From Roseiarcus sp036489975 (GTDB lineage: Bacteria > Pseudomonadota > Alphaproteobacteria > Rhizobiales > Beijerinckiaceae), in the NCBI GenBank assembly GCA_036489975.1, contig DASXES010000025.1, positions 4,772 through 68,771 on the forward strand: a DNA stretch of 64,000 nt. Reading direction: 5' to 3'. Shown here piece after piece: positions 8,730 through 17,164 of this stretch (the stretch's first letter is position 1; every line of letters starts with the position of its first letter). Position numbers and translations under genes: made by a program. Below the pieces are notes generated by a model, which was not told the origin of the DNA, did no database searches, and saw only the letters and a program-made list of their open reading frames with translations.

Positions 8730-8963
8730 TTGGCCGGTCATCGCGGGCGGGACTGAAAGCCTCAAGCGAGCCGAGCCCCCGACGGACTGGAAGACCACGC
8801 GAGAAGAGGTCGAAATCAAGGACGACCCGAAAAGGGCCGCCGCGAGCGGTGCGTCCGCAGCCCATCCTCACGAATGGGGACTTACGTCGCCTTATGACGC
8901 ATCCTTGACTTCGATCTCCTCTCGCCCCTTCGTTTCGCGCCGCGCTCAGGCAATCGCTTGCGC

Positions 8964-9443
8964 TCAATTCGCCGCGATCGCCCCCCTCAGCGTGTGGGAT
9001 TCGCCATCCAGCAGAGTGTAAACAATGTCGTTGATGCGCCACTCGCCCCGTTCGAACACCATGGCGTAGGTCAGCCGCTCACGCGCGCCGTCGCCGCGGG
9101 CGAACTCGGCCAGCACTCTCGCCTGGTCGCCGGTCTCCGAGATCGGCGCGACCTTGAGCGCCACCAGGTGGGGCGCCTCGTCGCTGAACGGCTCGCGAGT
9201 GGCGGCGGAGGACGCGCCGCCGATGACTTCGTCGGCCGCGATCGAGCGCAACAGCGATCGCGAGAAGAAACGCGCCCTCAGCGTGTTGTCTCCCATGACG
9301 CCGGCGCCGTGGCCCACCAGGGCCGTTTCATCAGCTGCGTAAGCAGCCTTCACCGCCGCCTCGGGAGAGTTCCGGTTGATGCTCGCTTCGGCGGCCAGCG
9401 CGAAGGTAATGAGGCAGGTCGCAGCGACCAGGATCCTCTTCAT
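8964..9443 (-). CDS. DUF3828-like secreted protein
   Basis: The 159-residue protein has a signal peptide (MKRILVAATCLITFALA, cleavage near AEA). The mature part follows the DUF3828 layout: an N-terminal helix SPEAAVKAAYAAD and a C-terminal strand pair ending GEWRINDIVYTL. GGAAGGA lies ahead of the ATG. The function of this NTF2-like family is unknown. A second, truncated member with the same GEW-x-INDI-x-Y end lies at 50374-50589 in the mobile region. Confidence 0.7.
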   Translation of the reverse strand: MKRILVAATCLITFALAAEASINRNSPEAAVKAAYAADETALVGHGAGVMGDNTLRARFFSRSLLRSIAADEVIGGASSAATREPFSDEAPHLVALKVAPISETGDQARVLAEFARGDGARERLTYAMVFERGEWRINDIVYTLLDGESHTLRGAIAAN

Positions 9444-9732
9444 GACCCAGTTCCTTCCAATTCGTTAATTGGGAGTTAACGCTGTGCCGCTGCGTCCGCT
9501 GTGATCCAGATCACACTCCGAACAGGGTTTGGCGATCGGGCGAGGAAACGCCACGCCCCACGATTGCGGGCGGGGTCGCCGGATGGCGCTCACACTTTTC
9601 TGTAGGACATTTTGTGCTTGTGGCTCTGCGCCGCGGGGCGCTCCCAGGCGATATTTATTAAGAAGGCGCTCCGACACCGCGGCGATCGAAGCGAGCCGGC
9701 CTGCTGGAGCAGCGGGCCCCCTCGCGGACCCC
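9444..9732. other. Intergenic region, nothing recognised
   Basis: This 289-bp gap must hold the promoter of the DUF3828-like gene (AT-rich stretch TTCGTTAATTGGGAGTTAA near 9461). I see no further gene, RNA or clear terminator. Confidence 0.4.
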
Positions 9733-10422
9733 TCAACGCTTTCGGTTCGCGAAAGCCTTGGCGAGAAAGAGGCCGCCGTGGCGCAAACCCTCGCCGTCGA
9801 TGCCATGGCCGATCCCGAGCGAAAGATGCCACTGGGTCGGGATCGATGCTTGGGCAAGCGCTTCCGCCGCCACGAACATGGCCTCGAGAGGGATCAGCGG
9901 ATCCTGGTCGCCGTGGACGAGCAGAATGGGCGGCGGGCGCCCATGCGCGTCGCGGGCGGTCGCTTCGCTCAAGTGCTCGGGACCGACCAGGAGGCCGGAA
10001 AACCCAAGGATCGCGGCCGGCGCGCGCGGACGCCTCAAGCCCACATGGAGCGCCATCATCGCGCCCTGGCTGAAACCGACCAGCGCGAGCTTCGAATCGT
10101 CGAGCCCGAGGCGCTCGAGTTCGGCGTCAAGGAAGGCGTCGATCGCGCCCCGCGCCTTGACCGCGCCGTTCCAGCGCTCGGCGCCCCCGCCAGGATCGTC
10201 AGGGGGCCGGTTGGAGAGCGCGAACCACTGCCGGCCCATCGTCCCCGGGCTGCGATCGGGCGCGTTTGGCGAAACGAACCCAGTCTCGGGCATGAGCGCG
10301 CGCCATTGACGGCCAAGCTCGATAAGGTCGTTGCCGTCGGCGCCATAGCCGTGCAGGAACACGACCAGCTGGCTGGTTCGGCCGGCGGCCGGGATTCGGG
10401 GCCCGTCCAGGGCGGCGCTCAT
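9733..10422 (-). CDS. Phospholipase/carboxylesterase (alpha/beta hydrolase)
   Basis: The 229-residue serine hydrolase belongs to the carboxylesterase/acyl-protein thioesterase family. The oxyanion segment LVVFLHGYGADGND opens the domain; the nucleophile elbow is VGFSQGAMM (Ser), the acid is in VHGDQDPLIP and the catalytic His in GIGHGIDGEGL. All three catalytic residues are present. It hydrolyses short carboxyl or thio esters in the cytoplasm; the physiological substrate is unknown. It lies 37 bp downstream of alkA and may share its transcript. Confidence 0.9.
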   Translation of the reverse strand: MSAALDGPRIPAAGRTSQLVVFLHGYGADGNDLIELGRQWRALMPETGFVSPNAPDRSPGTMGRQWFALSNRPPDDPGGGAERWNGAVKARGAIDAFLDAELERLGLDDSKLALVGFSQGAMMALHVGLRRPRAPAAILGFSGLLVGPEHLSEATARDAHGRPPPILLVHGDQDPLIPLEAMFVAAEALAQASIPTQWHLSLGIGHGIDGEGLRHGGLFLAKAFANRKR

Positions 10423-10459
10423 GCGTACATTCGCTCCGGGGATGATGCGGGGGTCTGGC

Positions 10460-11200
10460 TTATCGCGAACTGTCGGCGAGGGCCATCCCCGAGCGCGCCT
10501 TGACGCCCCGATAATATGCCCAGAGCATGCGCGCGGCGACGCCTCTCCACGGCCGCCAGCGCTCCGCGATCCGCTCGAGCCTCGCGACGTCTGGGCGCCG
10601 CTTCAGGTTCAAGGCGAGCCGGGCGGCTTCCTGCAAAGCAAGGTCGCCGGCGGGGAAGGCGTCGGCATGGCCAAGGCAGAACAGGAGGAAAATGTCAGCC
10701 GTCCATGGACCCACGCCCTTGACCGCGACCAGGGCCTTATGGGCGTCCTCGGCGTCCAGACCGCCGAGGCCCGCAAGATCAAGGCCGCCCTCGGCGATGG
10801 CCGCAGCGACCGCCCGCAACGCGCGGATCTTGGCGTTCGACAATCCGCAGGCGCGCAAGTCGTCCTCGGTCGCCTTTGTGATCTCGGCCGCCTCGAGGGG
10901 CGCGATGCGCGCCTGCAAGCGGCCGAAAATGGCCGCGGCGCTGGCGGTCGACACCTGCTGCGCCACGATGATCGCGGCCAAGCCGGGGAAGCCCGCCTCC
11001 CTCAGGCGGAGCGGCGGCGGCCCGCCGATTGCGATCAGGCGCTCGACCAGCTCCGGGTCCTTGGCGCGCAGGCGCGCGGCCGCTTCGCGAAGCGTCGCCT
11101 CGTCGACGATCGGGGGCCCGGGATGGTAGATCCTTGCCTTCGCCGGCCGCGCGCGGCGGCCCGGCGCGCGCTTGGCGCTGTTCAGGCGCTCAGCCGCCAT
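10460..11200 (-). CDS. alkA: DNA-3-methyladenine glycosylase II
   Basis: The product has 246 residues in the HhH-GPD superfamily and removes alkylated bases in base-excision repair. AIIVAQQVSTASAAAIF forms the first helices, the helix-hairpin-helix is VKGVGPWTADIFLLF, and the catalytic Asp is in DAFPAGDLAL. It lacks the iron-sulfur cluster cysteines of MutY/Nth, as expected for AlkA. Start ATG 11200 gives the family N-terminus; longer in-frame extensions run antisense through gluQRS. Its start codon overlaps that of the divergent gluQRS in one CCATGG palindrome. Confidence 0.88.
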   Translation of the reverse strand: MAAERLNSAKRAPGRRARPAKARIYHPGPPIVDEATLREAAARLRAKDPELVERLIAIGGPPPLRLREAGFPGLAAIIVAQQVSTASAAAIFGRLQARIAPLEAAEITKATEDDLRACGLSNAKIRALRAVAAAIAEGGLDLAGLGGLDAEDAHKALVAVKGVGPWTADIFLLFCLGHADAFPAGDLALQEAARLALNLKRRPDVARLERIAERWRPWRGVAARMLWAYYRGVKARSGMALADSSR

Positions 11201-12101
11201 GGGCGATAGCGTTCCGCCCACCGCGGCGGTTCTGCGTTTCGCGCCTTCGCCGAACGGCGCGCTCCATCTCGGCCACGCGTACTCCGCCCTGATCAACGAG
11301 CGCCTCGCCGACGAACTCGGCGGGTGCGCGCTGCTGCGCATCGAGGACCTGGACCAGTCCCGCTGCAGGCCGCGATTCGAGGCCGCCATCAGAGACGACC
11401 TGGCCTGGCTTGGGCTTCGCTTTCCCATGCCGCCGCGCCGACAGAGCGAGCATGGCGAAGATTACGCCAAGGCGCTCGCGCGCCTTGATGAGCGCGGCCT
11501 TGTCTATCCCTGTTTTTGCAGCCGCTCGGAGATCGCGCGCGCCTCGAACGGACGGCGCGACCCCGACGGCGCGCCGCTCTATCCCGGAACCTGCCGCGCC
11601 CTCTCCCGGACGCATGCGCGCGACCGCCTCGCCCGCGGCGAAAAGGCCGCGTTCCGCCTCGACATGGGGGCCGCGCTCGGCGCCGCGCCGCCGGATCTTG
11701 GCTGGACTGAATATGGCGAGGGCGCCGTTCCCTCGCAGCATCCGGCGACGCCGGAGGTTTGGGGCGATGTCATCCTCAAGGGTCGCGATCTGGCGGCGAG
11801 CTATCACCTGGCGGTCACGGTCGACGACGCGCTGCAGGGCGTGACGGACGTCGCGCGCGGGCGCGACCTCATGGCTGCGACCGCGGTCCATCGCCTGCTG
11901 CAGACGCTGCTCGGCCTTGGCCAGCCGCGTTACCGGCACCATCGGCTCGTTCTCGATCCCTCCGGAACGAAACTGTCGAAGAGCCGTCAATCTGTGTCGC
12001 TCGCCGACTTTCGCAGGGCAGGCTTGGACCCAGGCGAAGTTCGCGCGGCGTTGGGGTTCGGTTCAGTCGCCGAGGGCAGGCTCTCGGCAGAATTCGGCTG
12101 A
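11199..12101 (+). CDS. gluQRS: Glutamyl-Q tRNA(Asp) synthetase
   Basis: GluQRS attaches glutamate to queuosine in tRNA-Asp. The 300-residue product lacks the C-terminal anticodon-binding domain of true GluRS, which defines the paralogue. The class I signatures are LRFAPSPNGALHLGHAYSA (HIGH-like) and GTKLSKSRQS (KMSKS-like). Between them YPCFCSR supplies Cys ligands of the zinc site. ATG 11199 is preferred over an upstream TTG (11172) that would add nine residues. Its 3' end overlaps the convergent M23 gene by 115 bp. Confidence 0.9.
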   Translation: MGDSVPPTAAVLRFAPSPNGALHLGHAYSALINERLADELGGCALLRIEDLDQSRCRPRFEAAIRDDLAWLGLRFPMPPRRQSEHGEDYAKALARLDERGLVYPCFCSRSEIARASNGRRDPDGAPLYPGTCRALSRTHARDRLARGEKAAFRLDMGAALGAAPPDLGWTEYGEGAVPSQHPATPEVWGDVILKGRDLAASYHLAVTVDDALQGVTDVARGRDLMAATAVHRLLQTLLGLGQPRYRHHRLVLDPSGTKLSKSRQSVSLADFRRAGLDPGEVRAALGFGSVAEGRLSAEFG

Positions 12102-14146
12102 AATTCAGCCGTCGCGGCGACCGGCGCGGAGGCGGGCCTGTCCGCAGACATCGCCACGGCGGAGGGGGCTTCGCCCATGAGCTGATCGATACGGTCGCGT
12201 TCCCGCTTGAACGCGGCAAGCATCTTGCCGTCAAACTCGCGGGTGCGCGGCAGTTTGATCGCCATCGGATCGACGAAGTTGCCGTTGATGATAACCTCGT
12301 AGTGCAGGTGCGGGCCGGTCGCCAGTCCCGAATCCCCGAGGTAGCCCACGGTTTGCCCCTGGAGGACGTGCGCGCCTTCGGAGATCCCGCGGCCGAAGCC
12401 TGACATGTGATTATAGGCGGTCACATAGCCGTTGGCGTGCTGGATCTCGACCCGCCGGCCATAGCCGCCGTCCCATCCCGCCTTGATGATGACCCCGTTG
12501 CCCGCGGCGAAGATCGGCGTGCCGATCGGCGCCGCCCAGTCGACTCCGGTGTGCATGCGCGCATAGTGCAGAATCGGATGATAGCGCATCCCGAACGGCG
12601 AGGTTATCTCGCCTTCCGCGATCGGCTTGCGCACCAGGAACTTGCGCATCGAGCGGCCGTTTTCGTCGTAGAAGTCGACCTTATTGTCGTCGGGCGTCTG
12701 GAAGCGGTAATATTTGAATGTCTGGTCCCGGACCGTCACCGAAGCGCAGAGCAGCTCCGGCCTCGGGTTGATGTCGTCGGGATCGGAGTAGAACGCTGCG
12801 ATCGAGTCGCCGGGCGCCGTTGCGCGCTGGAAATCGACGTCGTTGGCAAAAACCCTTGTCATCACGTCGATGATCGATCGGGGCACCCCCTGTTTGAGCG
12901 ACGTCTCGTACAGGCTTTCGTAGAGGCTCATCCCGCCTCCCGAACTGTCTTCCTGGCCGGCTTTGGGCTTTCGCGGCGCCTGCGCGGTCTGCAGCGCCAC
13001 CGGCCTGTAGCCGCCGTTGTCGGTCACCGCGACAGTCGCCTTGAGCTGGTCGTCCGCGTACACCGAGATCCGCGCTATGCCCGCCTTCTCCCCCCGAACG
13101 GCCGGCTCCTCGGGCAGGATGATGATCTTCTGCCCTTCGCCGACAGGCGACTCCCCGTGCTTGAGTCCGAACGCGGCCAGGATGGCCTGTGCAGCCTCGG
13201 GGCTTGCGCCATTGGCCTTGAGCACGTCCTCGAAGCTCTGCCCGTTGCGCATCTGAACGAGCTTTTCGCTCGGAGACGCGTCCTCGGGGCTCGCCTTGAC
13301 GACATTGCTCACATTCTCGGGAATCATGCGCACTTCGATCGAAGCGAAGGGCGTGCTGGGGCTGACGCTCCCGACGGTCGCATAGGCCGAGAGCTCGCGC
13401 AAAGCTTCGCCGGCCCGGCTGGTCCGCATCAGCAGGAGCTGCGGCGGCAACGATTGAGAGGCCGCCTTTTGGGCGTCGGGGGGCGCTTTCAGCGTTTCGA
13501 CGACTTGAGCTTCCGCCTCGGCCTGGGTCAGGTCGCCCGAAATGTGTTCCGCGTCGCTCGGCGTGAGATCCTCGACCCGAAACGTCACCTCCGCATTATC
13601 CTGGACGGGGCCGGGATCGGGCGGCGCATCGGCGACGTCCGTTCCGCCATTCGTAATCTTGAGGGCGTTAAACGGCGGCACCGCGTCGGCGAAACCGGTC
13701 GGCGTCAGGGTCAAAGTGGTTTCGAGGCGGGTGAAAGGCCGCGCCTTCACCACTTCCCGATCCCCAACCTTGATGATCGTCGGGGCCTTGAATGTCTGTT
13801 TATCAGAAACAATGTCGACAGGCCGCAGGAGCCGGTCGCCCTTGCTGGGATTGATTCCGCTTTCCTGTGAGTCCGCGGGGCTTGCCGGCGCGGCGAACTC
13901 CGGCGCCTCGGCGAAATCGTATTGGCTGTCAAAATCGAGATAGAGCGCAGCGCCGATCAATGTCACGCCGCAGAGACCGGCCAGCGACGCCCCGGCGAGC
14001 CAACGCAGCGAGGCGGTGCGCCGCTCGTTGCGGTCAAGCCGATCTTCACCCAATCGAATCGGCGGCTCGACTCCAAGGTCGGGGCCGACCGTCGAGCGGT
14101 CCCCGCGAGAGCCGAGCCGCGGAAAAGCAGCCGCCAGGGTCGTCAA
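11987..14146 (-). CDS. Membrane-anchored M23 metallopeptidase (LytM domain)
   Basis: The 719-residue protein is probably a periplasmic peptidoglycan endopeptidase. An N-terminal cytoplasmic stub of about 45 residues is followed by one membrane segment (WLAGASLAGLCGVTLIGAAL), a long linker and a LysM/OapA-like region near residues 305-345 (NGQSFEDVLKANGA, VGEGQKIIIL). The M23 domain is near 550-660, with the zinc ligands in MHTGVDW (H-x3-D) and TGPHLHYEV (H-x-H), so it should be active. The disordered Ala/Pro/Ser tail overlaps the end of gluQRS on the other strand. Confidence 0.9.
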   Translation of the reverse strand: MTTLAAAFPRLGSRGDRSTVGPDLGVEPPIRLGEDRLDRNERRTASLRWLAGASLAGLCGVTLIGAALYLDFDSQYDFAEAPEFAAPASPADSQESGINPSKGDRLLRPVDIVSDKQTFKAPTIIKVGDREVVKARPFTRLETTLTLTPTGFADAVPPFNALKITNGGTDVADAPPDPGPVQDNAEVTFRVEDLTPSDAEHISGDLTQAEAEAQVVETLKAPPDAQKAASQSLPPQLLLMRTSRAGEALRELSAYATVGSVSPSTPFASIEVRMIPENVSNVVKASPEDASPSEKLVQMRNGQSFEDVLKANGASPEAAQAILAAFGLKHGESPVGEGQKIIILPEEPAVRGEKAGIARISVYADDQLKATVAVTDNGGYRPVALQTAQAPRKPKAGQEDSSGGGMSLYESLYETSLKQGVPRSIIDVMTRVFANDVDFQRATAPGDSIAAFYSDPDDINPRPELLCASVTVRDQTFKYYRFQTPDDNKVDFYDENGRSMRKFLVRKPIAEGEITSPFGMRYHPILHYARMHTGVDWAAPIGTPIFAAGNGVIIKAGWDGGYGRRVEIQHANGYVTAYNHMSGFGRGISEGAHVLQGQTVGYLGDSGLATGPHLHYEVIINGNFVDPMAIKLPRTREFDGKMLAAFKRERDRIDQLMGEAPSAVAMSADRPASAPVAATAEFQPNSAESLPSATEPNPNAARTSPGSKPALRKSASDTD

Positions 14147-14352
14147 AACTGCTGTTTAGCTCGCTTTCAGAACTGTGATTCCCGCCCGCTCTTCACGCCC
14201 GCGTTGAATCAGGCGCCCCGCGAGATTTGTTAGCGTGCGCGGCCCGCAAGCGCAAGCACGTCTCCCCGGCCGCGTCTCTCCATTCCTCACATCGCCCTTG
14301 CATTTTGCCTGTTTCTTTCCCTAGTACGCAACGGCACGGACCAGGGAACCTC

Positions 14353-14991
14353 ATGCAACTCATCGGTATGCTTGATTCGCCTTATGTGCGCCGGGTCGCG
14401 ATTGCGTTGATCATCGCCAAAACTCCGTTTATACATCGGCCAATCTCCCTCTTCCGGCATATCGATCAATTTTCGAAGCTCAATCCGCTCCTGAAAGCGC
14501 CGACCCTCCTCACCGACGAGGGAGTGGCGTTGATGGATTCGAACGTCATCCTCGATTATCTCGCCGGGGTCGATCCGCGCATCGCCGCGCTGGCGCCTGG
14601 GAAGGCGCCTGAGCGACTGGTGGCGCTGCGGGCGACCGGCGTCGCCCTGACGGTGATGGAGAAAGCGGTGCAGCGCGTCTACGAACGCATGCTGCGCCCG
14701 GCCGAAAAGCAGCACGAACCCTGGGTTGATCGGGTTATGAGCCAGTTGACGGCGGGTTTGAGCGCGCTGGAAGCCGAACTGGCCGGGTCGGGGTGGATTG
14801 CCGGCGAACTGGGTATCGCCGACATCACCGTCGCCTGCGCCTTCGGCTTCACGCAATCCCTTCTGGCGGATGCCGCGGAGACTGGCCGCTATCCCAATCT
14901 CGCGGCGTTCTGCGCTCGGGCCGAAACGCTTCCGGCGTTTCGCGCCGCGCCGGCGGAGGATGGCGTGACCGCCTCCATGGCCGGCGATTGA
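14353..14991 (+). CDS. Glutathione S-transferase
   Basis: The 212-residue product has the two-domain GST fold: a thioredoxin-like N-terminus (MLDSPYVRRVAIALIIAKTPF, then KAPTLLTDEGVALMDSNVIL, where Asp-Ser binds the glutathione gamma-Glu) and an all-helical C-terminal domain ending GIADITVACAFGF. The catalytic Ser/Tyr position is probably the Ser of DSPYVRR. ATG 14353 fits the family N-terminus and follows AGGGAA; the open frame upstream has no similarity. The substrate is unknown. It reads in the same direction as the quinone oxidoreductase 54 bp downstream. Confidence 0.88.
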   Translation: MQLIGMLDSPYVRRVAIALIIAKTPFIHRPISLFRHIDQFSKLNPLLKAPTLLTDEGVALMDSNVILDYLAGVDPRIAALAPGKAPERLVALRATGVALTVMEKAVQRVYERMLRPAEKQHEPWVDRVMSQLTAGLSALEAELAGSGWIAGELGIADITVACAFGFTQSLLADAAETGRYPNLAAFCARAETLPAFRAAPAEDGVTASMAGD

Positions 14992-15045
14992 CGAAACAGG
15001 ATCAGCGCCGGAAAAGCTGCCGGATCGCGATCAAAGGAGCGCCAC

Positions 15046-16044
15046 GTGGCTGACCAAAGCGAGACGATGCGCGCCGTTGTGGCGCCCCGCCCGGGAGGCC
15101 CCGAGGCGCTCGAGATTCAACTGCGCCCGCGTCCGGTTCCGGCGGGGGGCGAGGTTTTAATCCGGGTCGAGGCCGCGGGCGTCAATCGCCCCGACGTCCA
15201 TCAGCGCCAGGGCCATTATCCGCCGCCCCCCGGCGTGACCGATGTGCTCGGCCTGGAGATCGCTGGCGAAGTGGCGGCGCTGGGACCCAACGCCAGCGTT
15301 CACCGCGTCGGCGCGCGAGTGACGGCGCTGGCGCCCGGCGGCGGCTACGCCGACTATTGCGTCGCCCATGAAACCAATGCGTTGCCGACTCCCGCCGGCT
15401 TGACCGCGATTGAGGCGGCGGCGATCCCGGAGACCTATTTCACCGTCTGGACGAATGTGTTCACCCGCGGGGCGCTGAAAGCCGGGGAAACGTTGCTGGC
15501 GCACGGCGGGGCGTCCGGCATAGGCACCACGGCGATCGCGCTCGCCAAGGCGTTCGGAGCGCGCGTCATTGTCACCGCCGGATCGGACGAGAAAGTCGCG
15601 GAATGCGAGCGCCTCGGCGCCGATCTCGCGATCAATTACCGCAAGGCGGACTTCGTCGCCGAGACCCTTCGCTTGACCGGCGGGAGGGGCGCAGACGTCA
15701 TCCTCGACATGGTCGGGGGCGACTATGTGGAGCGCAACTACGCGGCGGCGGCGCTGGACGGGCGCATCGTGCAGATCGCGTTTCTGAACGGCCAGAAGGC
15801 GACCGTCGATCTGAGGCCGATCATGGTGAAGCGCCTCATCCACACCGGTTCGACCTTACGCCCGCGCTCACCCGCGGAGAAGGCGGTGATCGCCGACGCG
15901 CTGCTGGCCAAGGTTTGGCCGCTGCTGGAGGCGGGGCGGTGCCGGCCGGTCATCGACTCGGTCTTTCCGCTTTCGGAGGTCGCAAAGGCGCATGAGCGGA
16001 TCGACAGCGCGGCGCATTTTGGCAAGATCGTGTTGACGATGTGA
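15046..16044 (+). CDS. NAD(P)H quinone oxidoreductase, PIG3-like
   Basis: The 332-residue zinc-free medium-chain dehydrogenase/reductase has an N-terminal GroES-like domain (GGEVLIRVEAAGVNRPDVHQ), a nucleotide-binding Rossmann fold with LAHGGASGIGTTAIALAKAF (the A-x2-G-x-G-x2-A variant typical of quinone oxidoreductases) and a PIG3-type end (RPIMVKRLIHTGSTLRPRSP). It reduces quinones with NADPH in the cytoplasm. The start is GTG at 15046, six bases after AAAGGAG. Confidence 0.9.
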   Translation: MADQSETMRAVVAPRPGGPEALEIQLRPRPVPAGGEVLIRVEAAGVNRPDVHQRQGHYPPPPGVTDVLGLEIAGEVAALGPNASVHRVGARVTALAPGGGYADYCVAHETNALPTPAGLTAIEAAAIPETYFTVWTNVFTRGALKAGETLLAHGGASGIGTTAIALAKAFGARVIVTAGSDEKVAECERLGADLAINYRKADFVAETLRLTGGRGADVILDMVGGDYVERNYAAAALDGRIVQIAFLNGQKATVDLRPIMVKRLIHTGSTLRPRSPAEKAVIADALLAKVWPLLEAGRCRPVIDSVFPLSEVAKAHERIDSAAHFGKIVLTM

Positions 16045-16219
16045 ACGTCGCCGCCAAACAGCGACTTGAAATGCGCTCCCGGAGGTCGCATCTTTTAATG
16101 GCGCGGGCCCGAATCAACCCCGCGCGGAGAGGAATGCGACGCTGATATCCACGCCTCACTCCGCTGTAGCGGCCTTAAGCCGCAAGCCCGCGCCCGCGAA
16201 CTCGCCGCCGGCCGACCTT

Positions 16220-16552
16220 TTGTCGCAGATCATCGTTGAAGCCCTCGAGGACGCCAAGGCGGAAGAGATCGTGTCGATCGATCTTCTCGGCCGCACGACT
16301 CTCGCCGATCGAATGATCATCGCCTCCGGCCGTTCGAGCGTGCACGTCGGCGCGATCGCCGACCGGGTCGTCAAAGCCTGCCGCGACGCCGGTTATCCTT
16401 CCCCGAAAGTCGAGGGGGCGCCGCTTTGCGACTGGGTCCTCCTCGACGCCCAGAACGCCATCGTGCATATCTTTCGCCCGGACGTCCGGCGGTTCTACAA
16501 CCTCGAGAAGATCTGGAGCGCGGATCGGCCGGGGGAAACCGCCCGGACGTGA
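16220..16552 (+). CDS. rsfS: Ribosome silencing factor RsfS
   Basis: RsfS binds uL14 on the 50S subunit and blocks subunit joining in starvation. The 110-residue core carries IVEALEDAKAEEIVSIDL, RSSVHVGAIADRV and the C-terminal CDWVLLDAQNAIVHIF, then RRFYNLEKIWS, all family hallmarks. The start is uncertain: TTG 16220 begins where similarity begins, but the frame stays open upstream with no ATG, and a CTG at 16142 after GGAGAGG would add 26 residues. It heads the conserved alphaproteobacterial rsfS-rlmH cluster. Confidence 0.88.
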   Translation: MSQIIVEALEDAKAEEIVSIDLLGRTTLADRMIIASGRSSVHVGAIADRVVKACRDAGYPSPKVEGAPLCDWVLLDAQNAIVHIFRPDVRRFYNLEKIWSADRPGETART

Positions 16553-16572
16553 ACCGGCCGGGAGCTTGATTG

Positions 16573-17055
16573 GTGCGCCTCATCCTGGTTTGCGTCGGCA
16601 AGCTGAAGGCGGGGCCCGAGCGTCTCCTTTTCGATCGCTATTTCAAGCGTTTGAGCGAGGGCGCGCGGAGCGCGGGCCTGACCGGCGCCGACCTTCGCGA
16701 GATCGGCGAGTCGCGCGCCCGCCGGCCGGATGAGCGGCGCGCGCAGGAGGGGGCCGCCATCCTCGCCGCCGCGCCGAAGGACGGCGCCCTGGTGTTGCTC
16801 GACGAGCGGGGCGCCTCGGCGACCAGCGAGGAATGGGCCGCCGACATCGGACGAGCGCGAGACGCGTCGCGAGCGGCCTATGCGGTGGCGATAGGGGGAC
16901 CGGACGGCCTGGACCCGTCGCTCGGCGCCCGGGCGCATTGGACCTTAAGCTTCGGGGCCATGACCTGGCCGCACCAGTTCGTGCGGGTCATGGCCGCCGA
17001 GCAGCTTTATCGGGCCATAACCATCCTCACCGGGCATCCCTACCACCGAGGCTGA
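16573..17055 (+). CDS. rlmH: 23S rRNA pseudouridine-1915 N3-methyltransferase RlmH
   Basis: RlmH is a SPOUT methyltransferase acting on helix 69 of 23S rRNA. The 160-residue product starts VRLILVCVGKLKAGPE. It has ALVLLDERGASATSEEWA, the cofactor knot AVAIGGPDGLDPS, and the invariant end WPHQFVRVMAAEQLYRA followed by HPYH. GTG 16573 aligns with the family start; a TTG three bases earlier is possible. It lies 20 bp after rsfS and is probably co-transcribed. Confidence 0.93.
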   Translation: MRLILVCVGKLKAGPERLLFDRYFKRLSEGARSAGLTGADLREIGESRARRPDERRAQEGAAILAAAPKDGALVLLDERGASATSEEWAADIGRARDASRAAYAVAIGGPDGLDPSLGARAHWTLSFGAMTWPHQFVRVMAAEQLYRAITILTGHPYHRG

Positions 17056-17164
17056 CTTCGGCCCGACCGCTGGACTTGAGGGCCGTTAACAAGCAAAACA
17101 CCGCCTGGGCTCGACGATCGCTGTTGGCGGCCGCGGCGTGATCAGCTGGGGTACGGAAAGACTG

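Noticed and set aside
12407..13870. 487-codon plus-strand frame opposite the M23 gene
   Set aside because: No similarity and no ribosome binding site; the M23 frame explains the region.
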